Origin: Oscillospiraceae bacterium
Lineage (GTDB): Bacteria; Bacillota; Clostridia; Oscillospirales; Ruminococcaceae
Direction: 5' to 3'
Assembly: GCA_018110985.1 (NCBI GenBank)
Contig: JAGAWT010000025.1
Location: forward strand, 62,001-126,000
Length of the DNA stretch: 64,000 bases
Below are positions 1-7,724 of this stretch, piece after piece. Below the pieces are notes generated by a model. The model saw only the letters and a program-made list of their open reading frames with translations. It did not search any database and was not told the origin of the DNA. Every line of letters begins with the position of its first letter. Position 1 is the stretch's first letter. A program made the translations under genes and the position numbers.

Positions 1-353
1 AAATACTTATAGTAGATGATGCAGCCTTCATGCGAAAGCTTATCTCCAAGACTCTTACCGAAAACGGCTATACCGACCTTTACGAGGCAGAGGATGGTAT
101 AACTGCCTGCGAACAGTACGATAAGCATTCCCCCGATCTGGTCATAATGGACATCACTATGCCCAATATGAGCGGTATAGAGGCACTGCATGAAATAAAA
201 CAGAAGGATCCCGGAGCAAAGGTCATAATGTGCTCCGCCATGGGTCAGGAAAGCATGGTCATAGAGGCTATAAAGATAGGTGCTCTTGACTTCATCGTAA
301 AGCCCTTCAAGCCGGAGAGACTTATAGATGCGGTGGAGAATGTCTGGGGTTAA
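1..353 (+). CDS. cheY: CheY-type chemotaxis response regulator (5' end outside window)
   Basis: The open frame runs in from the left edge (first full codon at base 3), so the gene is 5'-truncated; the first visible residues, ILIVDDAAFMRKL, are the normal start of a receiver domain. It is a stand-alone receiver with no output domain. The acidic pair (VDD), the phosphoacceptor Asp in VIMDITMP, a Ser in MCSAMG and the conserved Lys in FIVKPF are all present, so it should be phosphorylated by CheA and signal to the flagellar switch. CheC follows after 11 bp and CheD after that, which marks this as a CheC/CheD-type (Firmicutes) chemotaxis operon. The internal ATG at 30 falls after the acidic pair and is not the start. 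Confidence 0.93.
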   Translation, partial: ILIVDDAAFMRKLISKTLTENGYTDLYEAEDGITACEQYDKHSPDLVIMDITMPNMSGIEALHEIKQKDPGAKVIMCSAMGQESMVIEAIKIGALDFIVKPFKPERLIDAVENVWG

Positions 354-364
354 GGAGGCTTTGC

Positions 365-1012
365 ATGACACTAAACAGCATGGAGGAGCTTACTCCCGTC
401 CACTATGATGTGCTCAGGGAGATCGGCAACATCGGTCAGGGTAATGCAGCCACGGCGCTTGCCGCCTTTTCCAACAAGCTGGTGACCATCGACGTTCCCA
501 ATGTGCGTGTGCTGGATATCACCGACGCCATCGAATACCTGGGCGGTCCCGAAAACATCGTCACAGGGATACTCATAAGGCTGAAAGGCGATATTAACGG
601 CATGATGCTCACCGTCCTGCAGTCGAGCTTTGTAAAGAACCTGGTGGAGATGGTGTTTGACAGAAAGCCTTCCTCTCCCTTTGACCTTGACGATACGGAA
701 AAGTCATTCATACAGGAGATCGGCAATATACTGTCGGGCTCGTACCTGAACGCCATTTCCTCCCTTTCCGGAATGACCACCGACGTTTCCGTTCCCTCCG
801 TCACCACGGATATGGTGGGTGCGATACTTGCAGTCCCCGCTGTGGAGTTTGCAGAGCTTGGCAGCAAGGTGCTTTTCATAGATGACTGTTTTACCTTTTC
901 CGACGGCTTCGGAAAGGCTGCCGAATGTTCAGCCTCCCGCAGCAATATGATACTCATTCCCGACATTGATTCACTGTCAGCTCTGTTTGACAGGCTCTCT
1001 CTTCCCGACTGA
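365..1012 (+). CDS. cheC: CheC, CheY-P phosphatase
   Basis: CheC dephosphorylates CheY-P and binds CheD in Bacillus/Thermotoga-type chemotaxis. The 215 residues contain both pseudo-symmetric active-site helices: REIGNIGQGNAATAL (Glu19, Asn22) and QEIGNILSGSYLNAI (Glu118, Asn121). Both E-x-x-N pairs are intact, so both sites are predicted active. The start is set by an AAGGAGG-like site just before ATG 365. It sits between cheY and cheD in one operon. CheC belongs to the CheX/FliY family; the length and two sites fit CheC rather than FliY, which carries an extra FliN domain. Confidence 0.95.
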   Translation: MTLNSMEELTPVHYDVLREIGNIGQGNAATALAAFSNKLVTIDVPNVRVLDITDAIEYLGGPENIVTGILIRLKGDINGMMLTVLQSSFVKNLVEMVFDRKPSSPFDLDDTEKSFIQEIGNILSGSYLNAISSLSGMTTDVSVPSVTTDMVGAILAVPAVEFAELGSKVLFIDDCFTFSDGFGKAAECSASRSNMILIPDIDSLSALFDRLSLPD

Positions 1013-1027
1013 TCCGGTGGTGATATA

Positions 1028-1504
1028 ATGGTGATAGTCTCGATTGCCGACCTTAAAGTGACCGGGGACGGCAATGAAACTCTCGTGACTTACGCTCTGG
1101 GATCATGTGTGGGAATATGTCTCAGGGATGCAGCCAACGGAGTATACGGTCTGGCACATATAATGCTCCCCTGGAGCAAGGAAGCATCATCCGCAGAAAA
1201 GAATCCCCGCCGCTATGCAGACACCTGTATCACAGAACTCATAAGCACCATGGTGAACATGGGGGCAAAGAGATCCGGGCTGGAGGCGAAGATCGCAGGA
1301 GGGGCGCAGATGTTCGGTGCCGCCTCGGGAGCCTTCAACATAGGAGAAAGAAACATCTCCGCAGTGTACAGAGTTCTGGAGGCATACGGCATTCCCGTTG
1401 TAGGTGCGGAGGTAGGCGGCAGCATAGCACGCACACTGTACTTTCACTGCAGTGATTTTGCGGTGGAGATAAGAACAGCCAACAGACCGAATATTATCAT
1501 ATAA
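1028..1504 (+). CDS. cheD: CheD, chemoreceptor glutamine deamidase
   Basis: CheD deamidates glutamines on chemoreceptors and is regulated through CheC. The 158-residue protein has the family's catalytic Cys27 in YALGSCVG, His44 in GLAHIMLP, and Thr21, the same positions as described for Thermotoga CheD. The RBS GGTGATATA precedes ATG 1028, 15 bp after cheC. It is the last gene of the operon, followed within 4 bp by a stem-loop terminator. Confidence 0.95.
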   Translation: MVIVSIADLKVTGDGNETLVTYALGSCVGICLRDAANGVYGLAHIMLPWSKEASSAEKNPRRYADTCITELISTMVNMGAKRSGLEAKIAGGAQMFGAASGAFNIGERNISAVYRVLEAYGIPVVGAEVGGSIARTLYFHCSDFAVEIRTANRPNIII

Positions 1505-1507
1505 AAT

Positions 1508-1545
1508 GAGCATTGCAGCCAATGACCGCAATGCTCTTTCTTTTA
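1508..1545 (+). terminator. Rho-independent terminator of cheY-cheC-cheD
   Basis: A perfect 9-bp stem, GAGCATTGC (1508-1516) with GCAATGCTC (1528-1536), is followed by a T-rich run at 1537-1545. It lies between convergent cheD and the rubrerythrin gene. The minus-strand side has a weaker T run, so it may serve both directions. Confidence 0.9.
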
Positions 1546-2193
1546 TTTGTAGTTCTCCGCACTTACCTCAAAGTAGCTCTGGGGATGAGCGCAGACAGGA
1601 CAGACATCCGGTGCCTTTGTGCCTACCACGATATGGCCGCAGTTCCTGCACTCCCAGATCTTGACCTCGCTCTTCTCAAATACGGCAGCAGTCTCCACAT
1701 TGTTCAGAAGCGCTCTGTAACGCTCTTCATGGCGCTTTTCTATGGCAGCCACAGCTCTGAACTTCGCAGCAAGCTCCTTGAAGCCCTCTTCCTCGGCGGT
1801 CTTTGCGAAATCCTCGTACATGTCCGTCCATTCGTAGTTCTCACCGTCGGCGGCTGCCTTCAGGTTGTCTGCTGTTGACCCTATGCCCTTCAGCTCCTTG
1901 AACCACATCTTGGCGTGTTCCTTTTCGTTGTCTGCCGTTTTCAGGAATATCTCGGCTATCTGCTCAAAGCCCTCCTTCTTTGCAACGGATGCAAAATAGG
2001 TGTACTTGTTCCTTGCCTGAGATTCACCGGCAAAGGCTGCCTGCAGATTTTTTTCGGTCTGTGTGCCCTCATAGGGGTTGGACTTTACTTCCTCCAGCTT
2101 GTCACCGGACTGCTTGCATCTTGGGCAAACGGGAGTTACGCCGTCTTCTACGGTGAATACCTCGCCGCAGACCTTGCACCTGTAAGTTTTCAT
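1543..2193 (-). CDS. Rubrerythrin with rubredoxin-like domains at both ends
   Basis: Rubrerythrins are non-haem di-iron peroxidases that protect anaerobes from peroxide. This one has 216 residues. An N-terminal two-CxxC iron/zinc knuckle ([12 protein letters not shown], about residues 6-26) is followed by a four-helix ferritin-like domain with paired carboxylates and ExxH motifs ([17 protein letters not shown]), then a second rubredoxin-like knuckle (CRNCGH, CPVC). Classical rubrerythrin has only the C-terminal rubredoxin. The RBS AAAGGAGG lies upstream. It is the last gene after nifS-NYN-thiI but is separated from thiI by a stem-loop. Confidence 0.92.
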   Translation of the reverse strand: MKTYRCKVCGEVFTVEDGVTPVCPRCKQSGDKLEEVKSNPYEGTQTEKNLQAAFAGESQARNKYTYFASVAKKEGFEQIAEIFLKTADNEKEHAKMWFKELKGIGSTADNLKAAADGENYEWTDMYEDFAKTAEEEGFKELAAKFRAVAAIEKRHEERYRALLNNVETAAVFEKSEVKIWECRNCGHIVVGTKAPDVCPVCAHPQSYFEVSAENYK

Positions 2194-2214
2194 AAAAGAC
2201 CTCCTTTATAATAG

Positions 2215-2245
2215 GAGCGGCGAGAATATGACGCCGCTCTTTTTT
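2215..2245. terminator. Stem-loop between thiI and rubrerythrin
   Basis: GAGCGGCG (2215-2222) pairs with CGCCGCTC (2232-2239). The run of T is on the plus strand (2240-2245). On the minus strand, where both neighbours lie, the sequence after the stem is only moderately T-rich, so it may act as a partial terminator or mRNA 3'-end stabiliser. Confidence 0.6.
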
Positions 2246-3416
2246 ACAGCTTTATTACTTTCAGCTCCGTGTTTTCCGCAGCTTCTTCTATAAGCTCGTC
2301 AAAGCCGCCCTTTTCCTCTGCCGCAAGCACTTCCTTCAGTACGGGACGTGTCTTGGGATGCTTCGGGCTGAATACCGTGCAGCAATCCTCATACGGTTCT
2401 ATGGATATATCAAAGGTGCCTATCCTCTGGGAGATCTCCACGATCTCCGTTTTGTCCATACCTATACAGGGACGGAAGACCGGCATATGGGCTGCTTCAT
2501 CGGTGCAGACTATGGCGCCCATTGTCTGGGATGCCACCTGTCCCACGCTCTCACCGGTAATGAGAGCCTGAAGTCCCTTCTTTTCGCATATCTTCTGTGC
2601 GATCTTCAGCATACACCTTCTCATTATGATGGTAAACAGCTCGGAAGGGACACGGTCTCTCAGAGCCTCCTGTATCTTTGTAAAGGGTACGCAGTAGAAT
2701 GCGGTATCGCCTATATACGGGGTGAGCTTTTCACAGAGCCTTTCCACTTTCAGCCTTGCCCTGTCGGATGTGTACGGAGGGGATGCAAAATGGATACATG
2801 ATATGTCCACTCCCCTTTTCGCCATCATGTAGGCCGCTACCGGGCTGTCTATGCCGCCCGACAAAAGCAGCATACCCTTTCCCGAGGTGCCAACGGGTAT
2901 GCCTCCCGCAGCGTGCCTGTTGCCGGTGTGGATGTAGGCATTCGTTTCCCTTATCTCCACATTTATGACTACATCCGGCTTCTTCACATCCACCGTCAGG
3001 TGCGGGAATCTCTCCAGTATAAGGTGACCCAGTTCTATGCAGATGTCGGGAGACTTCATGGGGAAGTTCTTGTCCGCTCTTTTTGCTGCCACCTTGAAGG
3101 TGCGGGCACGGTCAAGCTCCTTTGCAAAATGCTCCAGAGTGTCTCTTGAAATGCAGCCGAAATCCTTTTCGGACACCAGCGCTCTGCAAAGTGCAGCCGC
3201 ACCGAACACCTTTGATGCCATTTCCACGGCATCATCCATATCCACTCCATCGGCGGGTTCGCAATATACCATTGACTGGTCGCAGTGAAAGGAAAACTCT
3301 CCTATGCCTTTCAGCCTGTGGCGCAGGTTCCTCATGAAGGCATCCTCGAAATTCCTCTTGTTAAGTCCTTTGAGGGCGATCTCGCCCTCCTTGAGCAGAA
3401 TTATCTCTTTCATCAT
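2244..3416 (-). CDS. thiI: ThiI, tRNA uridine 4-sulfurtransferase
   Basis: ThiI makes 4-thiouridine at position 8 of tRNA and can feed sulfur to thiamine synthesis. Its 390 residues show an N-terminal ferredoxin-like/THUMP region and a PP-loop ATP-binding motif, LLLSGGIDSPVAAYMM (about residues 183-198). The C-terminal rhodanese domain of the E. coli enzyme is absent, as is usual in Firmicutes. The start overlaps the stop of the upstream NYN gene as ATGA (ATG 3416-3414), indicating translational coupling; a second in-frame ATG follows directly. The cysteine desulfurase two genes upstream is the likely sulfur donor. Confidence 0.94.
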   Translation of the reverse strand: MMKEIILLKEGEIALKGLNKRNFEDAFMRNLRHRLKGIGEFSFHCDQSMVYCEPADGVDMDDAVEMASKVFGAAALCRALVSEKDFGCISRDTLEHFAKELDRARTFKVAAKRADKNFPMKSPDICIELGHLILERFPHLTVDVKKPDVVINVEIRETNAYIHTGNRHAAGGIPVGTSGKGMLLLSGGIDSPVAAYMMAKRGVDISCIHFASPPYTSDRARLKVERLCEKLTPYIGDTAFYCVPFTKIQEALRDRVPSELFTIIMRRCMLKIAQKICEKKGLQALITGESVGQVASQTMGAIVCTDEAAHMPVFRPCIGMDKTEIVEISQRIGTFDISIEPYEDCCTVFSPKHPKTRPVLKEVLAAEEKGGFDELIEEAAENTELKVIKL

Positions 3417-4807
3417 GCATCAGCCAGCTTTTTCAGATTTACATATTCGGAGCTTAGAGCATGGTATATCTCAACACCCTTTCCCTTTCCGTGAGCCTTT
3501 GTCATGGAAAGATAGAACTGGTGCTTGTCCTCGGATGACAGCATGGCATCCTTTATCTGACCAACGCTGACACCCTCTGTCAGTCCTGCGGTAGACAGTA
3601 TCCTCTCAATGCTCTCGCTTATTCCTCCGTCAGGAGTTTTTTTTTCAGCCTGTTTTCCGCTGCGCCTTCTAACGGTCTTCTTCTTGGGAGCCTCTGCGGC
3701 TGCTTCTTCCGTCACGGTCTCTTCCCCGGGCTCAGCGGCTGCGGGTTCTGCTGCCTTCTCCGCTTCCTTGTCATTCTGCTCCGTAGCCCTTACCTTGCGG
3801 GTGAGCTTCTTTTTGCGGGGAGCCTTGTTCTCTGCTGTATTCTCTGCGGGAACGGGAGCTTTCTCGGCGGAGGGAGCTTCTTCGGTCTTTACCTCAACAG
3901 CGGGCTTTTCCTCTGCCTTGGGAGCCTTTGCCTCTGCCTTGAGTTCTTCCTTTTCGGGCTTAGGGGCCTCAGTTCTTTCGGCTCTTATCTTTTCCTTTAC
4001 GGCAGCGGCTGCGGAATAGAACCTGCCGTCCTTTACCACATTTTCGGGATTGCTGCTGACTGTTCGCTCGCTTACAAGACCTGCCGACCTTTCGAGCTCT
4101 TCAAGCAAAGCGGAATCATCTATGTGATTCTTTCTCGAAGGCACTTCTTCAACTGCGGCGACAGTCTCACGGAAAGTATCGTTCGTCCTTGCTCTTACAT
4201 TCTTCTTGAACTCTCTCCTTGCTGCGGGCTTTTCATGAACAGGCTCCTGAGCCTTGTTCGCAGCGGGAGCCTCCGCAGCCTCGGGCTTTTTCTCCTCTGC
4301 ATCGGGAGCAGCTTTTTTCTCAGTCTTTTGCTCAGCCTTTTTCTCGGCCTTTTCTTCCTCGGTCTTTTTCTCCTGTGTGTCCTGAGATGCCATCCACAGG
4401 CTGTCAAGGGTATTTACCTCGGAGACCAGTCTGTCACGCTTCAGACCCTTGAGGATGGAGGGAACGGTATAGACCGCAAGACCCTCGATCTGCTGTCTTT
4501 CCCAGAATCTCCATATAAACTGGAAGCCCTTGTCACCGCTCACCACGAAGATACACTTGTCCTCGCTGACAGCCACCAGATAGCCCAAAAAGCTTGCAAG
4601 CTGGAAATCCAGTGCATTCTTTCCGCCGTTGGCCACGCTGAAATAATTCACCTTAGCCCTGGTGTTGAGTATGGCTCTGTGCATATCAAAGCTGATGGAC
4701 TGCTGCGCCTGTGTATAGAATATATACACCCTGTCGCTCTCGCTCAGCTTGTCAATGCCCTCTATGCCCGCAGAGGTAACATTTTCATAATCGATCAGAA
4801 AAATCAT
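3413..4807 (-). CDS. NYN (PIN-like) domain nuclease with long charged tail
   Basis: The N-terminal 130 residues form a NYN/PIN-like nuclease domain. It begins MIFLIDYENVTSAG with the family's Asp and Asn, has a second Asp in GGKNALDFQLASF, and a third in VVSGDKGFQFI, so the metal-binding acidic set looks intact. Residues about 145-400 are low-complexity Lys/Glu/Ala/Pro-rich and probably disordered. The last 65 residues form a helical module of unknown type. The gene lies between cysteine desulfurase and thiI, overlapping thiI by 4 bp, which suggests a role with tRNA or sulfur-modified RNA. That role is inference; NYN proteins are generally RNases. Confidence 0.82.
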   Translation of the reverse strand: MIFLIDYENVTSAGIEGIDKLSESDRVYIFYTQAQQSISFDMHRAILNTRAKVNYFSVANGGKNALDFQLASFLGYLVAVSEDKCIFVVSGDKGFQFIWRFWERQQIEGLAVYTVPSILKGLKRDRLVSEVNTLDSLWMASQDTQEKKTEEEKAEKKAEQKTEKKAAPDAEEKKPEAAEAPAANKAQEPVHEKPAARREFKKNVRARTNDTFRETVAAVEEVPSRKNHIDDSALLEELERSAGLVSERTVSSNPENVVKDGRFYSAAAAVKEKIRAERTEAPKPEKEELKAEAKAPKAEEKPAVEVKTEEAPSAEKAPVPAENTAENKAPRKKKLTRKVRATEQNDKEAEKAAEPAAAEPGEETVTEEAAAEAPKKKTVRRRSGKQAEKKTPDGGISESIERILSTAGLTEGVSVGQIKDAMLSSEDKHQFYLSMTKAHGKGKGVEIYHALSSEYVNLKKLADA

Positions 4808-4855
4808 TTGCTAAAACCTGCTTTCGTAACTTTAAGCGATACACCTGACCGTATA

Positions 4856-5995
4856 TCACTTTACTTTTTCAAGCGTAAGTGCACCTTCCTTTATTGCACT
4901 GACCAGCATATCCACTTCTCCCCATGAGGACATCTTGGAAAAGGAGACCCGTATTGCGGAATCCGCATCTTCTTCACTGATACCCATTTCAGCCAGCACC
5001 CTTGACCTTTTCCCCTTGGAGCAGGCGCTGCCGCTGGAAACAAAAACGTTCCTGCTTTCAAGAAAATGGAGCATTACCTCGGAACGTATGCCCTCCACCG
5101 AAAAATTGATGATATAGGGACTGGAGGTGCGCACATCCGAATTCACGGTGACATAATCCAGACCATCAAGAGCCTTTCTCAGGGTCATATTCAGCTGCAG
5201 GGCGTTCTTGTATGCCGTGTCGATGCTTGCGGCCTGTGACTTTGCAGCCGCTCCGAAAGCGCATATGAGCGGCACTGCCTCTGTTCCGGGTCTGATGCCC
5301 TTTTCCTGCCCGCCTCCCGCAAAGGCAGGTGCGATACGCACGCCCTTGGCTATGTACATAGCCCCTATGCCCTTGGGAGCGTGTACCTTGTGACCGCTCA
5401 CGGTGATAAGGTCTGCCGAAAGAGCCGATGCTTTAAGGGGGAGCTTCAGGAAAGCCTGAGATGCGTCCGTATGAGTAAGGCAGTCGGGAAAGCGCTGCTT
5501 TACGGCGGCAAAAATATCATCCACCGGGTTTACGGAACCTGTCTCGTTGTTCACCAGCATACAGCTTACAAGAAAGGTATCATGATCCACGCACTCCATA
5601 AGGTCTGCGGTGTATATGCGGCCGTCCGGGCGGGGCTGCACTCTCTTTACCTTGAAGCCTCTGCCCTCCAGCTTTTTGAGAGCCTCCTCAACGGAAGGAT
5701 GCTCCACGGATGATGCGACGACAGTGCTCTTTCGCCTGCCGTAATTCTCGGCGGCACCGTAAAGGATGGTATTGTTTGCCTCTGTTGCACCGGATGTGAA
5801 AAAGATGCTTTCCTGTACTGTTCCCAGTGCTCCCGCAATTATCTTCCTTGCCTCCGTTACCGCAAGCTCTGCATTCAGACCTATCCTGTGGAGAGAGGAC
5901 GGATTGCCGTAATTCTCGGTCATTGCCTTCATAGCTGCAGCCGCAGCCTCATCGCTGACCCGTGTGGTGGATGCATTATCAAGGTATGCTATCAT
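4856..5995 (-). CDS. Cysteine desulfurase (NifS/IscS family)
   Basis: This PLP enzyme takes sulfur from cysteine as a persulfide. In 379 residues it shows the PLP-lysine motif SGHKVHAPKG and the active-site Cys325 in SSGSACSKGKR, and starts with the family signature YLDNASTT. It is first in an operon with the NYN protein and ThiI, so tRNA 4-thiouridylation is the likely main job. It might also serve the SufBCD machinery at 38665-41921, which has no SufS next to it. A promoter with 18-bp spacing lies upstream at 6084-6113. Confidence 0.95.
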   Translation of the reverse strand: MIAYLDNASTTRVSDEAAAAAMKAMTENYGNPSSLHRIGLNAELAVTEARKIIAGALGTVQESIFFTSGATEANNTILYGAAENYGRRKSTVVASSVEHPSVEEALKKLEGRGFKVKRVQPRPDGRIYTADLMECVDHDTFLVSCMLVNNETGSVNPVDDIFAAVKQRFPDCLTHTDASQAFLKLPLKASALSADLITVSGHKVHAPKGIGAMYIAKGVRIAPAFAGGGQEKGIRPGTEAVPLICAFGAAAKSQAASIDTAYKNALQLNMTLRKALDGLDYVTVNSDVRTSSPYIINFSVEGIRSEVMLHFLESRNVFVSSGSACSKGKRSRVLAEMGISEEDADSAIRVSFSKMSSWGEVDMLVSAIKEGALTLEKVK

Positions 5996-6083
5996 AAACT
6001 GCTCCTTTCGTATGCCTTTTTAGCATAGGGCACAGTAGATGATACCGTCCTTAGCGCAAAAAGGAAATACCTACGCATATTAC

Positions 6084-6113
6084 ATTATATCAAAAAAGCT
6101 ATATGTATGTCAA
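6084..6113 (-). promoter_or_regulatory. Sigma-A promoter for nifS-NYN-thiI operon
   Basis: On the minus strand TTGACA (6113-6108) and TATAAT (6089-6084) are separated by 18 bp. This places the transcription start about 80 nt before the cysteine desulfurase ATG. Confidence 0.85.
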
Positions 6114-6153
6114 GAGATTTTTCATGTCAAAAATGAAAAAGCAAATACCGCAT

Positions 6154-6192
6154 CAAAAAATCTCTGCACCCGCAGCAGGTGCAGAGAAAAAA
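6154..6192 (-). terminator. Terminator of the YgjV-like gene
   Basis: CTCTGCACC (6162-6170) pairs perfectly with GGTGCAGAG (6178-6186) and is flanked by A and T runs on both sides. On the minus strand the stem follows the end of the membrane protein gene and is followed by ATTTTTT. Confidence 0.9.
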
Positions 6193-6198
6193 ATCATC

Positions 6199-6729
6199 TC
6201 AGGAGGTCTGTGCCCTTTGCCTGTCCCTTCTTATCCTGTAAATGGCAATGGCAGAAGTGATCATATTTATCACATTGAATACCGTCGAAACATAGCTTTG
6301 TATGAGGAAATCGTGCACCGTCCAGAAGGCCATAAGGAAAATGACCAGCTTTTTGAAGTTTTCCTCATTCAGTTTGTCCAGCAGGAAGGTATAGATAATG
6401 GTGGGGACAATGGGTATGAGCCCTATCCATCCCTTTGTGTTGAACGCCACGGAAAACACTGCTGTCAGTGCACTTATGACTATCTTTGCGGGCAGGGTCA
6501 GCTTATCCTTCTGCGCCAGTATGTTCCTGGGGATGCTCAGAAGATTTATTACCGCCCCCGATACCGCCCTCAGCACTATACAGACCAGCGCACTCAGCGA
6601 AAACTGCACCGCCTGCAGTGTAAGTGTCTTGTTCTTGTCCTTCACATAACCGCTTATTGCCAGTATTATACAGGCTATGACAGAGATCCCGTTGCCGATG
6701 AGCACTCTTAGATCGGAAACATTTTCCAC
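6199..6729 (-). CDS. YgjV-like inner membrane protein
   Basis: A 176-residue hydrophobic protein with about five or six membrane helices, for example VIACIILAISGYV near the N-terminus and a C-terminal FNVINMITSAIAIYRIRR segment. The pattern of short helices and the final positively charged tail resembles the YgjV family, whose function is not established. It is flanked by terminators on both sides and appears to be a single-gene unit. Confidence 0.7.
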   Translation of the reverse strand: MENVSDLRVLIGNGISVIACIILAISGYVKDKNKTLTLQAVQFSLSALVCIVLRAVSGAVINLLSIPRNILAQKDKLTLPAKIVISALTAVFSVAFNTKGWIGLIPIVPTIIYTFLLDKLNEENFKKLVIFLMAFWTVHDFLIQSYVSTVFNVINMITSAIAIYRIRRDRQRAQTS

Positions 6730-6752
6730 TGCTCCACCCCTTTGCAGAAAAC

Positions 6753-6780
6753 AAAAAGACCGGGATAGCCGGTCTTTTTT
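6753..6780. terminator. Bidirectional-type terminator
   Basis: GACCGG (6758-6763) and CCGGTC (6769-6774) form a stem with A5 on one side and T6 on the other. It lies directly after the SCP2-like gene on the minus strand. Confidence 0.85.
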
Positions 6781-6801
6781 CGATCAAGCTGTAAAAAACT
6801 A

Positions 6802-7197
6802 TCAGTTGAAGAATACGGATGCGCCGAGGATCATTGCCTTGCCTGCATTTCCCTGCATCTTGATATCTCCGTCCGCAACGGCGGTGGAGATAGACTTGTT
6901 GCCGGAGAGCACGGAAACGAAAGCATCGGAATCCGCATCTATCTCTATGTCAGCACCCTTGTAATCAAAGGGCTCCACCACAACGATGCCGTTTGCGATG
7001 AGGACATAGAGAACGCCCTCAACACTGCCGTAAAGCTTTACCTGGGTCGCAACCCTCGCATCAGCGGGAGCCTTTGCCTTTGAGACCTTTTCCTTGAACT
7101 TCTCCACTATTGCATCGTAGCCGTTCTTTTCCTCTGTCTGTACGCTTACAGCCTCGACAGCTTCATTCACAACCGCAGCTTTCTTTGACTTTGCCAT
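6802..7197 (-). CDS. SCP2-like small protein
   Basis: 131 residues. Start 7197 is chosen because AGGAGGAAG lies just upstream; the longer open frame up to 7236 has no such site. Residues 1-30 are charged. The rest has the alternating pattern seen in SCP-2 sterol-carrier domains: a YVLIANGIVVV strand pair, an acidic IEIDADSDAFVSVLSG segment and a final DGDIKMQGNAGKAMIL helix region. Ligand and function are unknown. It is a single-gene unit with its own near-consensus promoter and terminator, which suggests strong expression. Confidence 0.6.
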   Translation of the reverse strand: MAKSKKAAVVNEAVEAVSVQTEEKNGYDAIVEKFKEKVSKAKAPADARVATQVKLYGSVEGVLYVLIANGIVVVEPFDYKGADIEIDADSDAFVSVLSGNKSISTAVADGDIKMQGNAGKAMILGASVFFN

Positions 7198-7305
7198 CTT
7201 TCTTCCTCCTGAAATCACCTGTATGTAAAATCGCATGTCGATCGGAAAATGACCGACTCCGAACCGATCGCTTTACATTAAGCTCTTGTTGTATCCTATT
7301 CCAAA

Positions 7306-7334
7306 AGTATAATGCAAATTGTGGGATTTGTCAA
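7306..7334 (-). promoter_or_regulatory. Sigma-A promoter for the SCP2-like gene
   Basis: On the minus strand TTGACA (7334-7329), a 17-bp spacer and TATACT (7311-7306). The 5' leader of about 100 nt contains an inverted repeat CGATCGG/CCGATCG around 7240-7270. Confidence 0.88.
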
Positions 7335-7631
7335 TATACAAGCAAAAAAATCGTGAATTTTGCTACAAGACCTTTTTATTTTGGTAACAAAATAAGCTAA
7401 TATAACCACAACACATTTTTACCGCCTCTCAGGGGACAGAAAAATGTTTTTTTCGCAGAGAGCATTTTCCGGTCCATTGGATAAAAGGTATGCTCTGGAC
7501 AATGCCCGTTTCCGGAAGGGGTCAAAAAAGGAGGAGAAGCGGTTCTGTATGTTCCAGAAGAGAGTTTTGTGCAATATACACAAGTCGATACACCTGTTTT
7601 GAGAGCATTTATAGAAATTCTACATATACCC
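7335..7631. other. Non-coding divergent spacer
   Basis: AT-rich spacer between the divergently transcribed SCP2-like gene and glgB. It contains a few short imperfect hairpins (for example TTCTG/CAGAA near 7545) but no conserved structure or gene that I can support. The open frames here have no ribosome binding site or family resemblance. Confidence 0.6.
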
Positions 7632-7660
7632 TTGTAATTTTTACGGTAATATGTTAAAAT
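7632..7660 (+). promoter_or_regulatory. Promoter of the glycogen operon
   Basis: TTGTAA (7632-7637), 17-bp spacer, TAAAAT (7655-7660). The -10 box overlaps the first ATG of the glgB open frame at 7659, which rules that ATG out and supports the start at 7725. Confidence 0.75.
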
Positions 7661-7724
7661 GGTAAATAATTGTTTTAATTGTGCTTTGTTAAAAATCAAT
7701 AATCCGGAACGAAAGGCAGATCAT

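Noticed and set aside
436-1074. 212-residue open frame antisense to cheC
   Set aside because: It lies fully opposite cheC/cheD with codon-position bias of the sense gene, no RBS and no recognisable domain.
7397-7699. 100-residue minus-strand frame in the glgB upstream region
   Set aside because: No RBS or similarity, and it overlaps the glgB promoter and leader.
7659-7724. N-terminal extension of glgB from ATG 7659
   Set aside because: The ATG lies inside the -10 box of the operon promoter; 7725 fits the family start.
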